Counted from the first letter of the stretch, positions 18,540 through 27,425 are shown. The stretch is DNA of 64,000 bases from CAIWHR01 sp963830485 (GCA_963830485.1 CAWHNE010000035.1:1-64000); one strand, 5' to 3'. The notes: a model not told the origin generated them from the letters alone. Numbers and translations: made by a program.

Positions 18540-18692
18540 GATGGCCTCCGGGCTTTGGCGCAAATTCACGGCCTCTACCGGATAAATCGCAAACCCGCGG
18601 CAAGAGACGACAGGCAACACGTGCTATCGGTGAATGCCCGCCAACGGAGGGGGTCGCCTGCGGCCGGCGACGCGTGAGTTCAGTCGCGGCGA

Positions 18693-21407
18693 TTAACGAG
18701 TGGCCAACGCTCGCGCTTCGCGGGTCAGCCGGTGATCGTCCCCGCAGGCCGCCACCAGGACCGGCATCGCCCGACGCGCGGTCGCTGCGGACTCGGCGTC
18801 CCTGCGCTGCAGGAGTTGCGCCCGCGCAAGCAGGAGCAGCGCTTCGCCAACGTGGGCGCTGGCGGCAGGATCGCGCGCAAGGCGTCCGGCAATTTCAGTG
18901 GCGGCCCGTGCGTAGCCTTCGGCTCGCGATCCCTCGCCCAACGCGAGGTCAACCTGCGCAGCCACCCGCAGCGCAGCCGCCAGCGCGAACGAATCCTTCG
19001 CCCCGGGATGGCCCATGCGCGCGAGCTCGTCCTCGATCGTGCGCGCGGCGTCGGTGACGCTGCCGTCCGCCAGTGCCAACTGTGCACGTACGGCGGCCGG
19101 GGTAATCACCCTGTAACGTCCAGCCGCCACCGGTCTTTCGGCCTCGACACGGGCGAGCAAGTGGCCCGCCTCGTCGCGCCGTCCCACCGCGAGCAGCGCC
19201 TGGGTGAGTGCGAATTCGCCCGTGAGAGCCAGGTCGACATTGCCCTGAGAACGCGACCGCTCGACGGCAGAGGCGAGCAGGCGTTGTGCACCGGGCCTGT
19301 CTTCGAACCGCAAGAGCAATTGGCCCCGAATGACATCGAACCAGGGCGGCGGCTCGCCGTCGGCGGTGGCGCTCCACTGGGGCAGCAGTCGATCCACGAT
19401 CGCCTGAGCCGCCCGATACTCGCCCCAGGCGATCAGGATGTTCGCCTCGGTGGAGCTGCTCTGCAGGTAGTCGACCGTGTTCGTGCGCCCCATCTCCTCG
19501 TCCAGCCGCACGAGGCGCCGCGTGACCTCGAGACTTGCCGCCAGGTCGCCGCGGACTTGGTAGAGCGTCTGGAGATACGACAGCAGCATCGGGTAGGCGC
19601 TGCCCTTCGTGCGACCGGTGCGTTCGGCAAGCGCAACCCCCTCGCGCGCGCGCTCGATCCCGCGGTCGAGGTCGCCCGTGGCGCGGGCGAACTCGATCTC
19701 GCCGCGCAGGCAGGCAATGACGGTGCTCGGATCGGGATTCGCGACGTCGGCCAGCGCGGAACGCCCGGTCTCGAGCTGGGTACGCGCGAGATCCAGTCGG
19801 TTTCGGCGAACTTCCGTGTCGACGGTATTACAGGCGACATCGGCGATTACTTCCCGGTCTCCCAGCGCGGCGGCATACCTTGCGGCGCGCTGCATCGCGT
19901 CGAGCTCTTTCTCGGCATCGCCCAGCGACATGTAGTGTCCGGCGATCGGCAGCAAAAGGTCGATCGCGATCCGCGGGCGGGTGCCGTACTGCTTTTCCAC
20001 GAGATCGACGCCGCGGCCCAGGATCTCACGCTGCGTCAACGGTCGATCGGCATCGCCCAGTGCGCCCAGCAGCAGATCGACGAAGTTGCTCTTGGCCAGC
20101 GCACGCTCGGCCTGGAACAGCGCGGCATCGCGCTCGCGCCGCGCCTCGAACGCTTGCCAGGTGGTGCCGATAACGCCAGCGATCAGCGCGAGCAGCGTCG
20201 CCGAGGTCGCGCCTACGCCGAGGCGATGCCGCCGCACGAACTTGCCGATGCGGTAGGCACGCGAATCGGGGCTCGCTGAAACGGGCTCGTGGTTCAAGTA
20301 ACGGCGCAGGTCGTCCGCGAACGCGGCAACCGTCGCATAGCGGTCGTGAGGCGATTTCTTGAGTGCCTTCGCCGCGATCGTATCGAGATCGCCACGCAGC
20401 GCGCGGGCATTCGCGGCCCGTGACCGGTCGGCACGCGGCGCGAGGGGCGCGGTGGCATCGGCCTTCGTCGTCCGCGCGGCCGCGGCAGACAGCCGGTCAG
20501 GTTCGGTTTCGACCACCGCGCGCAACCGCTCCACCGGGGTCTGCGTAGCCACAGCGGTCGGGTGCTCGCCCGTTAGGATCAGATACAACAGCACACCGAG
20601 CGCGTAGACGTCGGTCGCAGTCGTGACTTCCTTTCCCTCGACCTGCTCCGGGGCCGCGTACTCCGGCGTAAAGGCCCGGCCGGCCAGTTGCGTCACCGCG
20701 GTCGCCTCCGTCGGTTCGCCGAGAAGCTTGGCGATGCCGAAATCAAGGAGCTTTACCTGCCCATCGTTGGTGACGAGAATATTGGAGGGCTTGAGGTCGC
20801 GGTGCAGAATCAGATTGCGGTGCGCAGACTCGACCGCCGCCAGAACGTCGAGAAATAGCCGTATTCGTGCCTTGATCCCGAGGTCGTGCGCGTCGCAGTA
20901 GCGATCGATCGGCTCGCCCTCGACCAATTCGAGGACGAGGTAGGGCTGGCCGCCATCGGCGACACCCGCGTCCAGCAGGCGCGCGATATTGGGATGCGCG
21001 AGCTTGGCGAGAATGCTGCCCTCGCGGCGAAATCGCTCGGCGCCGCGGCGTGCAACCAGCGCGAGATTGAGAAACTTGACCGCCACCCGGCCTGCGAAGC
21101 GGCCATCGCTGCGATGGGCAAGCCACACGCTGCCCATTCCCCCCTGGCCCAACGGGGTGTCGAGCGTGTAGCTGCCGACAATACGACCGGTGAGCACGGC
21201 TTCGCCCGACAGCGCAGAGCCTTCAAGGAACGCGTCCCGATCGACCGCGCCTTCTTCCGCGAGGAGCGCCTCGAGTTCGTCGGCCAGACGCCCGTCGTCC
21301 CGGCGAATCTCGGTCAGGCGATCCGTGCGGCGCGCGGGGTCGAGCTCGAGCAGATCATCAAGCAGCGGGCTCAGGAGCTGCCAGCGGGTCCAGGGGATGC
21401 CCGTCAT
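18693..21407 (-). CDS. transmembrane Ser/Thr protein kinase with TPR sensor domain
   Basis: A 904-residue Hanks-type kinase. The kinase domain spans about residues 78-345: glycine loop GQGGMGSV, catalytic Lys111 (AVKFL), HRDLKPSN with Asp204, DFG at 222-224 and APEQ near 252, so it looks active. One membrane helix follows at 397-418 (LGVGATSATLLALIAGVIG), and about 480 C-terminal residues of TPR-like helices would face the periplasm. The gene lies 118 bases downstream of an ECF sigma factor on the same strand, matching the known pairing of ECF sigma factors with such kinases, in which the kinase activates the sigma factor by phosphorylation. Confidence 0.9.
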   Translation of the reverse strand: MTGIPWTRWQLLSPLLDDLLELDPARRTDRLTEIRRDDGRLADELEALLAEEGAVDRDAFLEGSALSGEAVLTGRIVGSYTLDTPLGQGGMGSVWLAHRSDGRFAGRVAVKFLNLALVARRGAERFRREGSILAKLAHPNIARLLDAGVADGGQPYLVLELVEGEPIDRYCDAHDLGIKARIRLFLDVLAAVESAHRNLILHRDLKPSNILVTNDGQVKLLDFGIAKLLGEPTEATAVTQLAGRAFTPEYAAPEQVEGKEVTTATDVYALGVLLYLILTGEHPTAVATQTPVERLRAVVETEPDRLSAAAARTTKADATAPLAPRADRSRAANARALRGDLDTIAAKALKKSPHDRYATVAAFADDLRRYLNHEPVSASPDSRAYRIGKFVRRHRLGVGATSATLLALIAGVIGTTWQAFEARRERDAALFQAERALAKSNFVDLLLGALGDADRPLTQREILGRGVDLVEKQYGTRPRIAIDLLLPIAGHYMSLGDAEKELDAMQRAARYAAALGDREVIADVACNTVDTEVRRNRLDLARTQLETGRSALADVANPDPSTVIACLRGEIEFARATGDLDRGIERAREGVALAERTGRTKGSAYPMLLSYLQTLYQVRGDLAASLEVTRRLVRLDEEMGRTNTVDYLQSSSTEANILIAWGEYRAAQAIVDRLLPQWSATADGEPPPWFDVIRGQLLLRFEDRPGAQRLLASAVERSRSQGNVDLALTGEFALTQALLAVGRRDEAGHLLARVEAERPVAAGRYRVITPAAVRAQLALADGSVTDAARTIEDELARMGHPGAKDSFALAAALRVAAQVDLALGEGSRAEGYARAATEIAGRLARDPAASAHVGEALLLLARAQLLQRRDAESAATARRAMPVLVAACGDDHRLTREARALATR

Positions 21408-21525
21408 GGTCGGCCTATGTCCCTTCCGGCGCCCTCATGCATCTCGACGCGTGTGCGTCGCCGCGACCACGTTCATCAGGGTCGCTGCATCATCCTATCG
21501 TAATCCTGGCGCGAAACCCGACACC

Positions 21526-22101
21526 CTACCCGTCCGAAAGGGCGTGATGCAGCAGCAACCGAGCCTTCTGCCAATCGCGCTGCACGGTTCGTTCCGACAC
21601 TCCGCGCATGGCCGCAATCTCCGCGAACGAGAAGCCGCAGAAGAACTTGAGCTCGACCAGCTCGGCGAGCGCGGCATCGGTCCCCAGAAGCTCATCGAGT
21701 GCATCGCCCAGACGAACCGTGTCATCGACCGCTGCCACCGACTCGGCAATATCGGTATCGAGTGCGGTCAGATGGAATTCCCTGCCGCGCTTCTTCGCCC
21801 GGCGTTCGCGGACGTAGTCGACGATCAGTCCCCGCATCGCTCGCGCCGCGTACGCAATGAAACGCTGGCGATCCGGAAATGCCGCGGCCCGGCCCGCCAT
21901 GTCGAGGTAGCATTCGTGCAAGAGCGTCGTGGCGCCGAGCGACATGCCGGCGCCGCCGCCTCGAAGCTGCCGCCGGGCGAGACGGTGCAGCTCCTGGTAC
22001 AGCGCGGTGAACAACGCCTCCGCAGATGCGGCATCGCCACGCTCGGCGGCGACGATCAGGCTGGCAATCGTCGAGACGTCGGCAGGAACATCCGTGGACA
22101 T
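21526..22101 (-). CDS. ECF sigma factor of the kinase-associated type
   Basis: A 191-residue sigma-70 family factor with regions 2 (ATTLLHECYLDMAG; FIAYAARAMRGLIVDYVRERRAKKRG) and 4 (FCGFSFAEIAAMRGVSERTVQRDWQKARLLL). This matches the ECF subgroup modelled as TIGR02999, which is often encoded beside Ser/Thr kinases and lacks an anti-sigma factor; none is seen here. The kinase gene follows. I chose ATG 22101; a GTG at 22152 would add 17 residues. In Xanthomonas a factor of this general class (EcfK with kinase PknS) controls type VI secretion, which is notable given the orphan spike genes 6-7 kb away. The actual regulon here is unknown. Confidence 0.85.
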   Translation of the reverse strand: MSTDVPADVSTIASLIVAAERGDAASAEALFTALYQELHRLARRQLRGGGAGMSLGATTLLHECYLDMAGRAAAFPDRQRFIAYAARAMRGLIVDYVRERRAKKRGREFHLTALDTDIAESVAAVDDTVRLGDALDELLGTDAALAELVELKFFCGFSFAEIAAMRGVSERTVQRDWQKARLLLHHALSDG

Positions 22102-22206
22102 GTCGGGCTTAATATTACGCCCTGAGCCCTGTCCACTCGTAGCGATTCCCACGTAGGAAATCCGCCGACCCCGCGGGCACTCGAGCGACGTTGGCGTCCG
22201 GTGGGA

Positions 22207-23466
22207 TTAATCGACGAACAGCAATGCGGGGCACTCGAGATAGCGGCGCAACGCCTGCACGAACTCGGCCGCCTGCTGACCGTCCACGACGCGGTGATCG
22301 AACGACGACGACAGGTTCATCATCTTCCGCGGCACGATCGCCCCGGATCGAATGACGGGTCGCTCGACGATGCGGTTCACGCCGACGATCGCGACTTCCG
22401 GTGTGTTGATCACCGGCGTGGTGACGATGCCGCCGAGGGGACCGAGGCTCGTGATGGTGATCGTCGAGCCGGAGAGCTCGTCGCGTGTCGCCTTGCCGGA
22501 GCGCGCAGCTTCGGCGAGGCGTGTCACTTCGGCGGCGCTGGACCACAGGTCGCGCGCCTCGGCATGTCGCACGACCGGCACCATGAGCCCGGCCTCCGTC
22601 TGCGCCGCCACGCCGATGTGCACGGCGCCATACCGCGTGACGATGCCCTTCTCGTCGTCGAAACGTGCGTTCATCTGCGGGAACGAAGGCATGGCGAGCA
22701 CGATGGCGCGCATCAGGAACGGCAGCACGGTGAGCCGTCCCCGCTCCTTGCCGTGCTCGTCGTTGAGTTGCGCGCGCAGCGCTTCGAGCTCGGTGACGTC
22801 GATTTCCTCGACGTAGGTGAAATGCGGGATGCGCAGTGATTCGCGCATGCGCAGCGCGATCTGCCGGCGCAGTCCGATCACGGCCACGTCGTGCTGGTCG
22901 TTGCGCTCGGCGTAGCGCGGCGCGCGTTCGGGTTTTGCGCCGGCGCCTTCCGCATGGCGCACGAGGTCGTCGTGCCCGATCCGTCCACCGGGCCCGCTCC
23001 CGCGCACGCGGGGCAGGTCGATTTGCAGCTCGCGCGCATGGCGGCGAACGGAGGGTGACGCGAGGGGTTTGTCGATGGACGTTGGTGTGGCCGTTTCGAC
23101 GACGGCCGACGCGGCGCCTTTCGCGACGGGTGTCGGCGGCACTGCGGCAGGCTTCCCGGCTGCCGTTGCAGGCGGAGCACTCGCCGCTCCGGCGTCAGGC
23201 GCTGCCGCTGCGGCCGTGCCCGCCCCATCCGTTTCGAGCCGGATTAGTTCGGCTCCCACGGCAAGCTTGTCGCCGGCCTTTCCGCCGAGCGAAACCACGC
23301 GGCCCGAAATCGGCGACGGGACCTCCACGGTCGCCTTGTCCGTCATCAAGTCGGCGACGGTCTGATCCGCCTTGATCGTATCGCCCGGCTGGACATACCA
23401 CTCGACGACTTCGACTTCGGCGATGCCTTCGCCGATGTCCGGCACCTTCACGACGTGGACGCTCAT
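22207..23466 (-). CDS. branched-chain 2-oxoacid dehydrogenase E2 (dihydrolipoyl acyltransferase)
   Basis: A 419-residue E2 subunit that transfers the branched acyl group from lipoamide to CoA. In order: one lipoyl domain with lipoylated Lys in MTDKATVEV (residues about 40-48), an Ala/Pro linker, the peripheral subunit-binding domain (SPSVRRHARELQIDLPRVRG, residues about 140-175) and the catalytic domain ending with the active-site motif DHRVVDGQQ. It is the third gene of the operon with E1 alpha and beta, 30 bases after E1 beta. No E3 (lipoamide dehydrogenase) gene is adjacent; a shared copy elsewhere must serve. Confidence 0.9.
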   Translation of the reverse strand: MSVHVVKVPDIGEGIAEVEVVEWYVQPGDTIKADQTVADLMTDKATVEVPSPISGRVVSLGGKAGDKLAVGAELIRLETDGAGTAAAAAPDAGAASAPPATAAGKPAAVPPTPVAKGAASAVVETATPTSIDKPLASPSVRRHARELQIDLPRVRGSGPGGRIGHDDLVRHAEGAGAKPERAPRYAERNDQHDVAVIGLRRQIALRMRESLRIPHFTYVEEIDVTELEALRAQLNDEHGKERGRLTVLPFLMRAIVLAMPSFPQMNARFDDEKGIVTRYGAVHIGVAAQTEAGLMVPVVRHAEARDLWSSAAEVTRLAEAARSGKATRDELSGSTITITSLGPLGGIVTTPVINTPEVAIVGVNRIVERPVIRSGAIVPRKMMNLSSSFDHRVVDGQQAAEFVQALRRYLECPALLFVD

Positions 23467-23496
23467 GTCAGAACCCGCCCGATCGCGCATTCATCG

Positions 23497-24510
23497 CTAG
23501 GCCTCCAGCACGCGCCGGAACGCGGCGCCGACACGGTCCGGTCCGGGAAAATAGGCCCACTCCTGCGCATGCGGATACGGCGTGTCCCATCCGGTGACGC
23601 GCTCGATCGGCGCCTCCAGATTGAAGAAGCAATGCTCCTGGACGAGTGCCGCGAGCTCCGCGCCGAAACCGCTGGTGCGCGTTGCTTCGTGGACGATCAC
23701 GCAGCGGCCGGTCTTCCGGACGGAATTGGCGACGGTGTCCAAGTCCATCGGCCAGAGGCTGCGAAGATCGATGATCTCCGCGTCGATGCCGGTCTCGCGC
23801 GCCGCGGCTTCCGAGACCCACACCATCGTGCCGTACGTGAGCACGGTGAGCGCGCTGCCGGGGCGGATGATCGCCGCCGACTCGAGCGGCACCGTGTAAT
23901 GGCCCTCGGGCACTTCGGCGAGAGGCAAGCCCGTCCACGGCACCACCGGCTTGTCGTGATGCCCGTCGAACGGGCCGTTGTAGAGGCGTTTGGGCTCGAG
24001 AAAGATCACCGGGTCATCGCATTCGATCGACGCGATGAGCAGGCCCTTGGCGTCGTACGGATTGGACGGCATCACGGTGCGCAGGCCGCACACGTGCGTC
24101 AGCAGCGCTTCGGGACTCTGGCTGTGCGTCTGCCCGCCGTAGATGCCGCCGCCGCACGGCATGCGCACGGTGATCGGCGCAGTGAAATCGCCCGCCGAGC
24201 GATAGCGCAGGCGCGCGGCCTCGGACACGATCTGGTCGTAGGCCGGATAGAAATAGTCGGCGAACTGGATCTCGGCGACCGGGCGCAGTCCATACGCGCC
24301 CATACCAACCGCGATGCCGACGATGCCGCCCTCGGCGATCGGCGTGTCGAACACGCGCGAGGCACCGTACTTCGCCTGCAAACCGTCCGTGCAGCGGAAC
24401 ACGCCGCCGAAGAATCCCACGTCCTGGCCGAACACCACCACGTTGTCGTCGCGCCCGAGCATCACATCCATCGCCGAGCGGATCGCCTGGATCATCGTCA
24501 TCGAGGCCAT
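23497..24510 (-). CDS. branched-chain 2-oxoacid dehydrogenase E1 beta
   Basis: A 337-residue E1 beta subunit. Family blocks are clear: MTMIQAIRSAMDVMLGRDDNVVVFGQDVG, RVFDTPIAEGGIVGIAVGMG, EIQFADYFYPAYDQIVSEAARLRYRS and the C-terminal VIVHEATRTSGFGAELAAL. It combines with E1 alpha to decarboxylate branched oxoacids from Val, Leu and Ile using thiamine diphosphate. The start at ATG 24510 lies 2 bases after the E1 alpha stop; the open frame runs far upstream but only as a shadow of E1 alpha. Confidence 0.92.
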   Translation of the reverse strand: MASMTMIQAIRSAMDVMLGRDDNVVVFGQDVGFFGGVFRCTDGLQAKYGASRVFDTPIAEGGIVGIAVGMGAYGLRPVAEIQFADYFYPAYDQIVSEAARLRYRSAGDFTAPITVRMPCGGGIYGGQTHSQSPEALLTHVCGLRTVMPSNPYDAKGLLIASIECDDPVIFLEPKRLYNGPFDGHHDKPVVPWTGLPLAEVPEGHYTVPLESAAIIRPGSALTVLTYGTMVWVSEAAARETGIDAEIIDLRSLWPMDLDTVANSVRKTGRCVIVHEATRTSGFGAELAALVQEHCFFNLEAPIERVTGWDTPYPHAQEWAYFPGPDRVGAAFRRVLEA

Positions 24511-24512
24511 GC

Positions 24513-25745
24513 TCAGGCTCCCAGCTCGTCGCGCTGTCGCTTCAGGTGCGCCGGCATGTCCTTGTAGACATCGTCGAACATCGTCGAGGCATCGTGCACG
24601 TGGCCGGACGCCAAGCTGCCGTAGCTCTCGGCCTCCTTCTGCGCCGCGACCACTTCTTCCTCGAGCTCCTTCTGCATGCGCGTGTATTCGTCCTCCGTCA
24701 ACGCGCCGATCGTGAGCAGGTGCTTCTTCAGCCGCTGCACGGGATCGCCCAGCGGAAAGCGCTTCCAGTCGTCCGCCGGCCGGTACTTGGACGGATCGTC
24801 GGAGCTCGAGTGCGCGCCGCCGCGGTAGGTGATCCATTCGATCAGCGTCGGTCCCAGCCCACGCCGCGCGCGCTCCGCGGCCCAGCGCGAGGTCGCGAGC
24901 ACCGCCAGGAAATCGTTGCCGTCGACGCGCATCGAGGCGATGCCGTTCCCAACGCCACGGGCCGCAAACGTGGCGGCCTCGCCGCCGGCGATGCCCGTGA
25001 ACGAGGAAATCGCCCACTGGTTGTTGACGATGTTGAGGATGACCGGCGCCCGGTACACCGCCGCGAACGTGAGCGCGCTGTGGAAGTCGGCTTCGGCCGT
25101 CGAGCCGTCGCCGATCCACGCCGACGAGACGCGCGTGTCGCCCTTGATCGCCGAGGCCATCGCCCAGCCCACGGCCTGAATGTATTGCGTGCCGAGGTTG
25201 CCCGAGACCGAGAAGAAGCCGCTCGACTTCGACGAGTACATCACCGGCAGCTGGCGCCCCTTGATCGGGTCGTGGCTGTTCGAGAGGAGCTGGCACATCA
25301 TGTCGACCAGGCTGTAGCCGCGCGCGACGAGAATGCCCTGCTGGCGATAGGTGGGAAAGCACATGTCGTCCGGGTTGAGGGCGAGCACCTGTCCGACGCT
25401 GATCGCCTCCTCGCCCAAGCTCTGCATGTAGAAGGAGATTTTTTTCTGCCGCTGCGCGATCTGCATGCGGGCATCGAAGATCCGGGTCTTCTGCATCGCG
25501 CGCAATCCGGCGCGCAACAGCTTCGGGTCCGCCTTGGGATCCCATGGACCGACGGCACGCCCCTCGTCGTCCAGGACCCGGATGAGCGCGTCGGCAACAT
25601 CCATGGTCTCGGAGGGCCGCGTGTCGACGGCCGGCCGCCGCACCGCGCCCGCGGGCGACAGATTGAGATAGGAAAAATCGGTTTCGCGACCCGGGCGTCC
25701 GGTGGGCTCGGGCACGTACAGCCTAAGCGGGGGAGACTGGCTCAC
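24513..25745 (-). CDS. branched-chain 2-oxoacid dehydrogenase E1 alpha
   Basis: A 410-residue E1 alpha subunit. The thiamine diphosphate motif runs from GDGSTAEADFHSALTFAA to NNQWAIS, and the phosphorylation-loop region TYRGGAHSSSDDPSKYR is typical of the branched-chain rather than the pyruvate enzyme. I chose the GTG at 25745 because GGAGGAAG sits just upstream and the family normally begins at SQSPPLRLYVPEP; a longer frame to 25874 lacks family similarity. First gene of the operon E1 alpha-E1 beta-E2; an operator-like palindrome lies 120 bases upstream. Confidence 0.92.
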   Translation of the reverse strand: MSQSPPLRLYVPEPTGRPGRETDFSYLNLSPAGAVRRPAVDTRPSETMDVADALIRVLDDEGRAVGPWDPKADPKLLRAGLRAMQKTRIFDARMQIAQRQKKISFYMQSLGEEAISVGQVLALNPDDMCFPTYRQQGILVARGYSLVDMMCQLLSNSHDPIKGRQLPVMYSSKSSGFFSVSGNLGTQYIQAVGWAMASAIKGDTRVSSAWIGDGSTAEADFHSALTFAAVYRAPVILNIVNNQWAISSFTGIAGGEAATFAARGVGNGIASMRVDGNDFLAVLATSRWAAERARRGLGPTLIEWITYRGGAHSSSDDPSKYRPADDWKRFPLGDPVQRLKKHLLTIGALTEDEYTRMQKELEEEVVAAQKEAESYGSLASGHVHDASTMFDDVYKDMPAHLKRQRDELGA

Positions 25746-25866
25746 TTCTTCCTCCAGGCCTCGTGGGCTCGTCGTTTTTCGCCTTGGGTGGGCGGTCTGC
25801 GCCGGGCCGCCCGGTCGGGAAGGCCGCGGCGCTGTCGAGCATAACGCCGAAGTCGCAATTGCGGAA

Positions 25867-25882
25867 CTGACCAACCGGTCAG
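25867..25882. promoter_or_regulatory. operator-like palindrome upstream of the oxoacid dehydrogenase operon
   Basis: A perfect inverted repeat CTGACC-N4-GGTCAG (full core ACCAACCGGT). Palindromes of this form are typical targets of TetR-family repressors. It lies about 120 bases before the E1 alpha start, where a promoter should be, and overlaps the stop codon of the Sir2 fragment. The regulator is not in the window. Confidence 0.4.
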
Positions 25883-26172
25883 GCCAGCGAAGGGATCGCC
25901 GAGAGTGTCTCGACCAGGTCGGTCAGCGCCTCACCGCATCCAAGCTCGGCCTTCAGCGTGAACAGGTGATCGGCGCGCGTGCGGCCGCGGTTGATCGCAG
26001 CGATGGGCTTGCCCATCGCATGCGCGTGCTCGCAAAACCGGTAACCCGAGTACACCGTCAGCGACGAGCCGACGACGAGCATGGCATCGGCTTCCTCCAG
26101 CGCGGCCAGCGCGGTGTCGACGCGGGTGCGGGGGATGCCTTCGCCGAAGAACACGCCAGCTGGATTCGGCAA
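25879..26172 (-). pseudogene. Sir2 deacetylase fragment (C-terminal third)
   Basis: This frame encodes VFFGEGIPRTRVDTALAALEEADAMLVVGSS and continues to the natural end of a sirtuin, but lacks the NAD-binding GAGxS motif, the catalytic His and the zinc cysteines. It matches residues about 186-275 of the intact sirtuin at 28578-29420 almost base for base. Homology stops abruptly at 26154; the few codons before it are unrelated. It is a truncated duplicate and cannot be active. Confidence 0.8.
25897..26154 (-). repeat. direct repeat, copy A (sir2 3' end)
   Basis: About 258 bases nearly identical (by eye roughly 90%) and in the same orientation as 28607-28865. Together the two copies bracket 2.45 kb of accessory sequence with decayed genes. 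See copy B. Confidence 0.8.
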
Positions 26173-26241
26173 GGCCTCTTACGGCTAGACGCAGACGGCT
26201 GAGGTTCTCGATTCGATCGCGGGAGCCAGATCGAGCATAGT

Positions 26242-26360
26242 TAGCAAAAATGCGAACGGCGATCGGCGTACGGAAACGCGCGGAATCGGCCCTGATTCGG
26301 CCCCAATTCGGTCGCACGATTACTGGGCACCTCCGCTTGTGGGAGGTAGCATTTTTGCTA
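26242..26360. repeat. 12-base inverted repeat pair
   Basis: TAGCAAAAATGC at 26242-26253 is exactly inverted as GCATTTTTGCTA at 26349-26360, 95 bases apart. The AT-rich arms stand out from the GC-rich surroundings. The pair lies directly upstream of the broken HTH gene (start 26389). Possible readings: regulator half-sites or the ends of a tiny non-autonomous element. No target-site duplication was found. Confidence 0.45.
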
Positions 26361-26388
26361 TCCATCCGGCGCAGCGCCTACCTCTGCC

Positions 26389-26690
26389 ATGTACGAGCCC
26401 TCCCAAGTTCTGGCCAGTAACCTCGCTTCACTCACGGAAGGGCGCAAGAAACGGCCTACGCGGGCGCTCACGACTGATCGCACATTACAGGCGCTGGTGG
26501 CCGATCTCGTAGCTGCACGGGTCGCCGCGGGAATGACGCAGGAGGAAGTCGCCGCGAGGATGTGGACGACCAGGAGCGTCGTGTCGCGTCTGGAGAGCGG
26601 CGTGCGCACTCGTCCGCGCTAACCACCCTCGAGAGATAGGCGGTCGCCGTGGGTGCCACGGTCGAAATCCGCGTACGGATAAGGCGGTAG
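26389..26690 (+). pseudogene. XRE-family HTH protein (antitoxin-like), frameshift plus nonsense
   Basis: The frame from ATG 26389 encodes 77 residues ending in a helix-turn-helix (LVAARVAAGMTQEEVAARMW, then TTRSVVSRLESGV) and stops at RTRPR. In the frame one base back the sequence goes on LTTLER-stop-AVAVGATVEIRV, the usual end of HigA/XRE antitoxin-like proteins (TLTTLERYA...). So one base (A of an ACG codon near 26617) is missing and a Tyr codon has become TAG at 26637-26639 region. Two independent lesions make this a true pseudogene. No RelE/HigB-type toxin gene is recognisable upstream in 26173-26388. Confidence 0.7.
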
Positions 26691-26866
26691 CCGAGCTCTG
26701 AAGCCGGATGCAAGATCGTACGTCCGCCTCGGGTCGGGACGTAAAATGGCTCGATTAACGGCGAAGCCGCAGAGGTGAGGATCACGGAGTGTTGGTGTCG
26801 ACACAGCGGCAGCTCGCGCCGCCGAACTGCCTGGGGCCCGCCGGAGCCGTGGTGAGGAGTGTTGCA

Positions 26867-27154
26867 GTGGATGAAGCTACCTTTGAGGCCTTCGAAGCAA
26901 ACGCGCGAGCGGAGGGATTCGACGAGGTTGTGGAGCGACGGTGGGCCGCGCGGATGGTTCTCGAGACGCACACCCACCCGTTCGCGCTGAGCGCGCGCGT
27001 TGTTCAGGGTGAGATGTGGCTCACCGTCGGGGACAATGTCCGGCACCTGGTCCCGGGCGACACCTTCACGCTCGATCGCGATGTGCCTCACGCGGAGCGC
27101 TACGGCGAGGAAGGAGCCACCTACTGGGTGGCGCGCCGCACGCTCGGTCGGTAA
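26867..27154 (+). CDS. small cupin-domain protein
   Basis: A 95-residue single-domain cupin. The first motif holds HTHPF, then GEMWLTVGDNVRHLVPGDTFTLDRDVPHAERYG supplies the conserved glycines, GD turn and the last metal-binding His. I chose GTG 26867 (VDEATFEAFEANARAEGFDEV) because GAGGAG lies 6 bases upstream and homologues start here; the frame is open from 26789. Small cupins of this type may be metal-dependent sensors or isomerases; no function can be assigned. It sits in the accessory patch between the two sir2 copies. Confidence 0.7.
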   Translation: MDEATFEAFEANARAEGFDEVVERRWAARMVLETHTHPFALSARVVQGEMWLTVGDNVRHLVPGDTFTLDRDVPHAERYGEEGATYWVARRTLGR

Positions 27155-27170
27155 TGAGCTCGGGGGTCGC

Positions 27171-27425
27171 TTAGTCGGCCCCAACACACCACACGGAGCA
27201 AGGTTGGCTCGGGCGATTCAAGTATTTTTTCTTGAGTTGTTCCCGTAGTTCCCGAGCACGAAAGACCTCCTCCGGCGATGCGATAACCGGTACGGCAAGA
27301 CCGGGATCACTGGCTAAGGGCTTGGCCGTGGACGGCGGAGGCTGATTCGGATCGCTTGCTGGAGGCAGCGTCGGCGGTTCCATTGCCGGGTCGTGGCCGC
27401 GGGCGGCAACCAGTACGAGTGGCAT
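27171..27425 (-). CDS. small Pro-rich protein, possibly a lipoprotein that lost its cysteine
   Basis: An 84-residue frame starting at ATG 27425 (or 27464). It has a short hydrophobic start (MPLVLVAARGHD), a Pro-rich linker (PTLPPASDPNQPPPSTAKP) and a conserved-looking end (FRARELREQLKKKYLNRPSQPCSVWCVGAD). If the Arg at residue 9 were Cys (CGC versus TGC) the start would be a normal lipobox, LVAAC. I infer a small envelope protein, perhaps inactivated for lipidation. Family not recognised. Confidence 0.4.
   Translation of the reverse strand: MPLVLVAARGHDPAMEPPTLPPASDPNQPPPSTAKPLASDPGLAVPVIASPEEVFRARELREQLKKKYLNRPSQPCSVWCVGAD

Noticed and set aside
24546..25844. 432-codon plus-strand frame opposite E1 alpha
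   Set aside because: Antisense shadow of the dehydrogenase gene, Arg/His-rich, no ribosome site.
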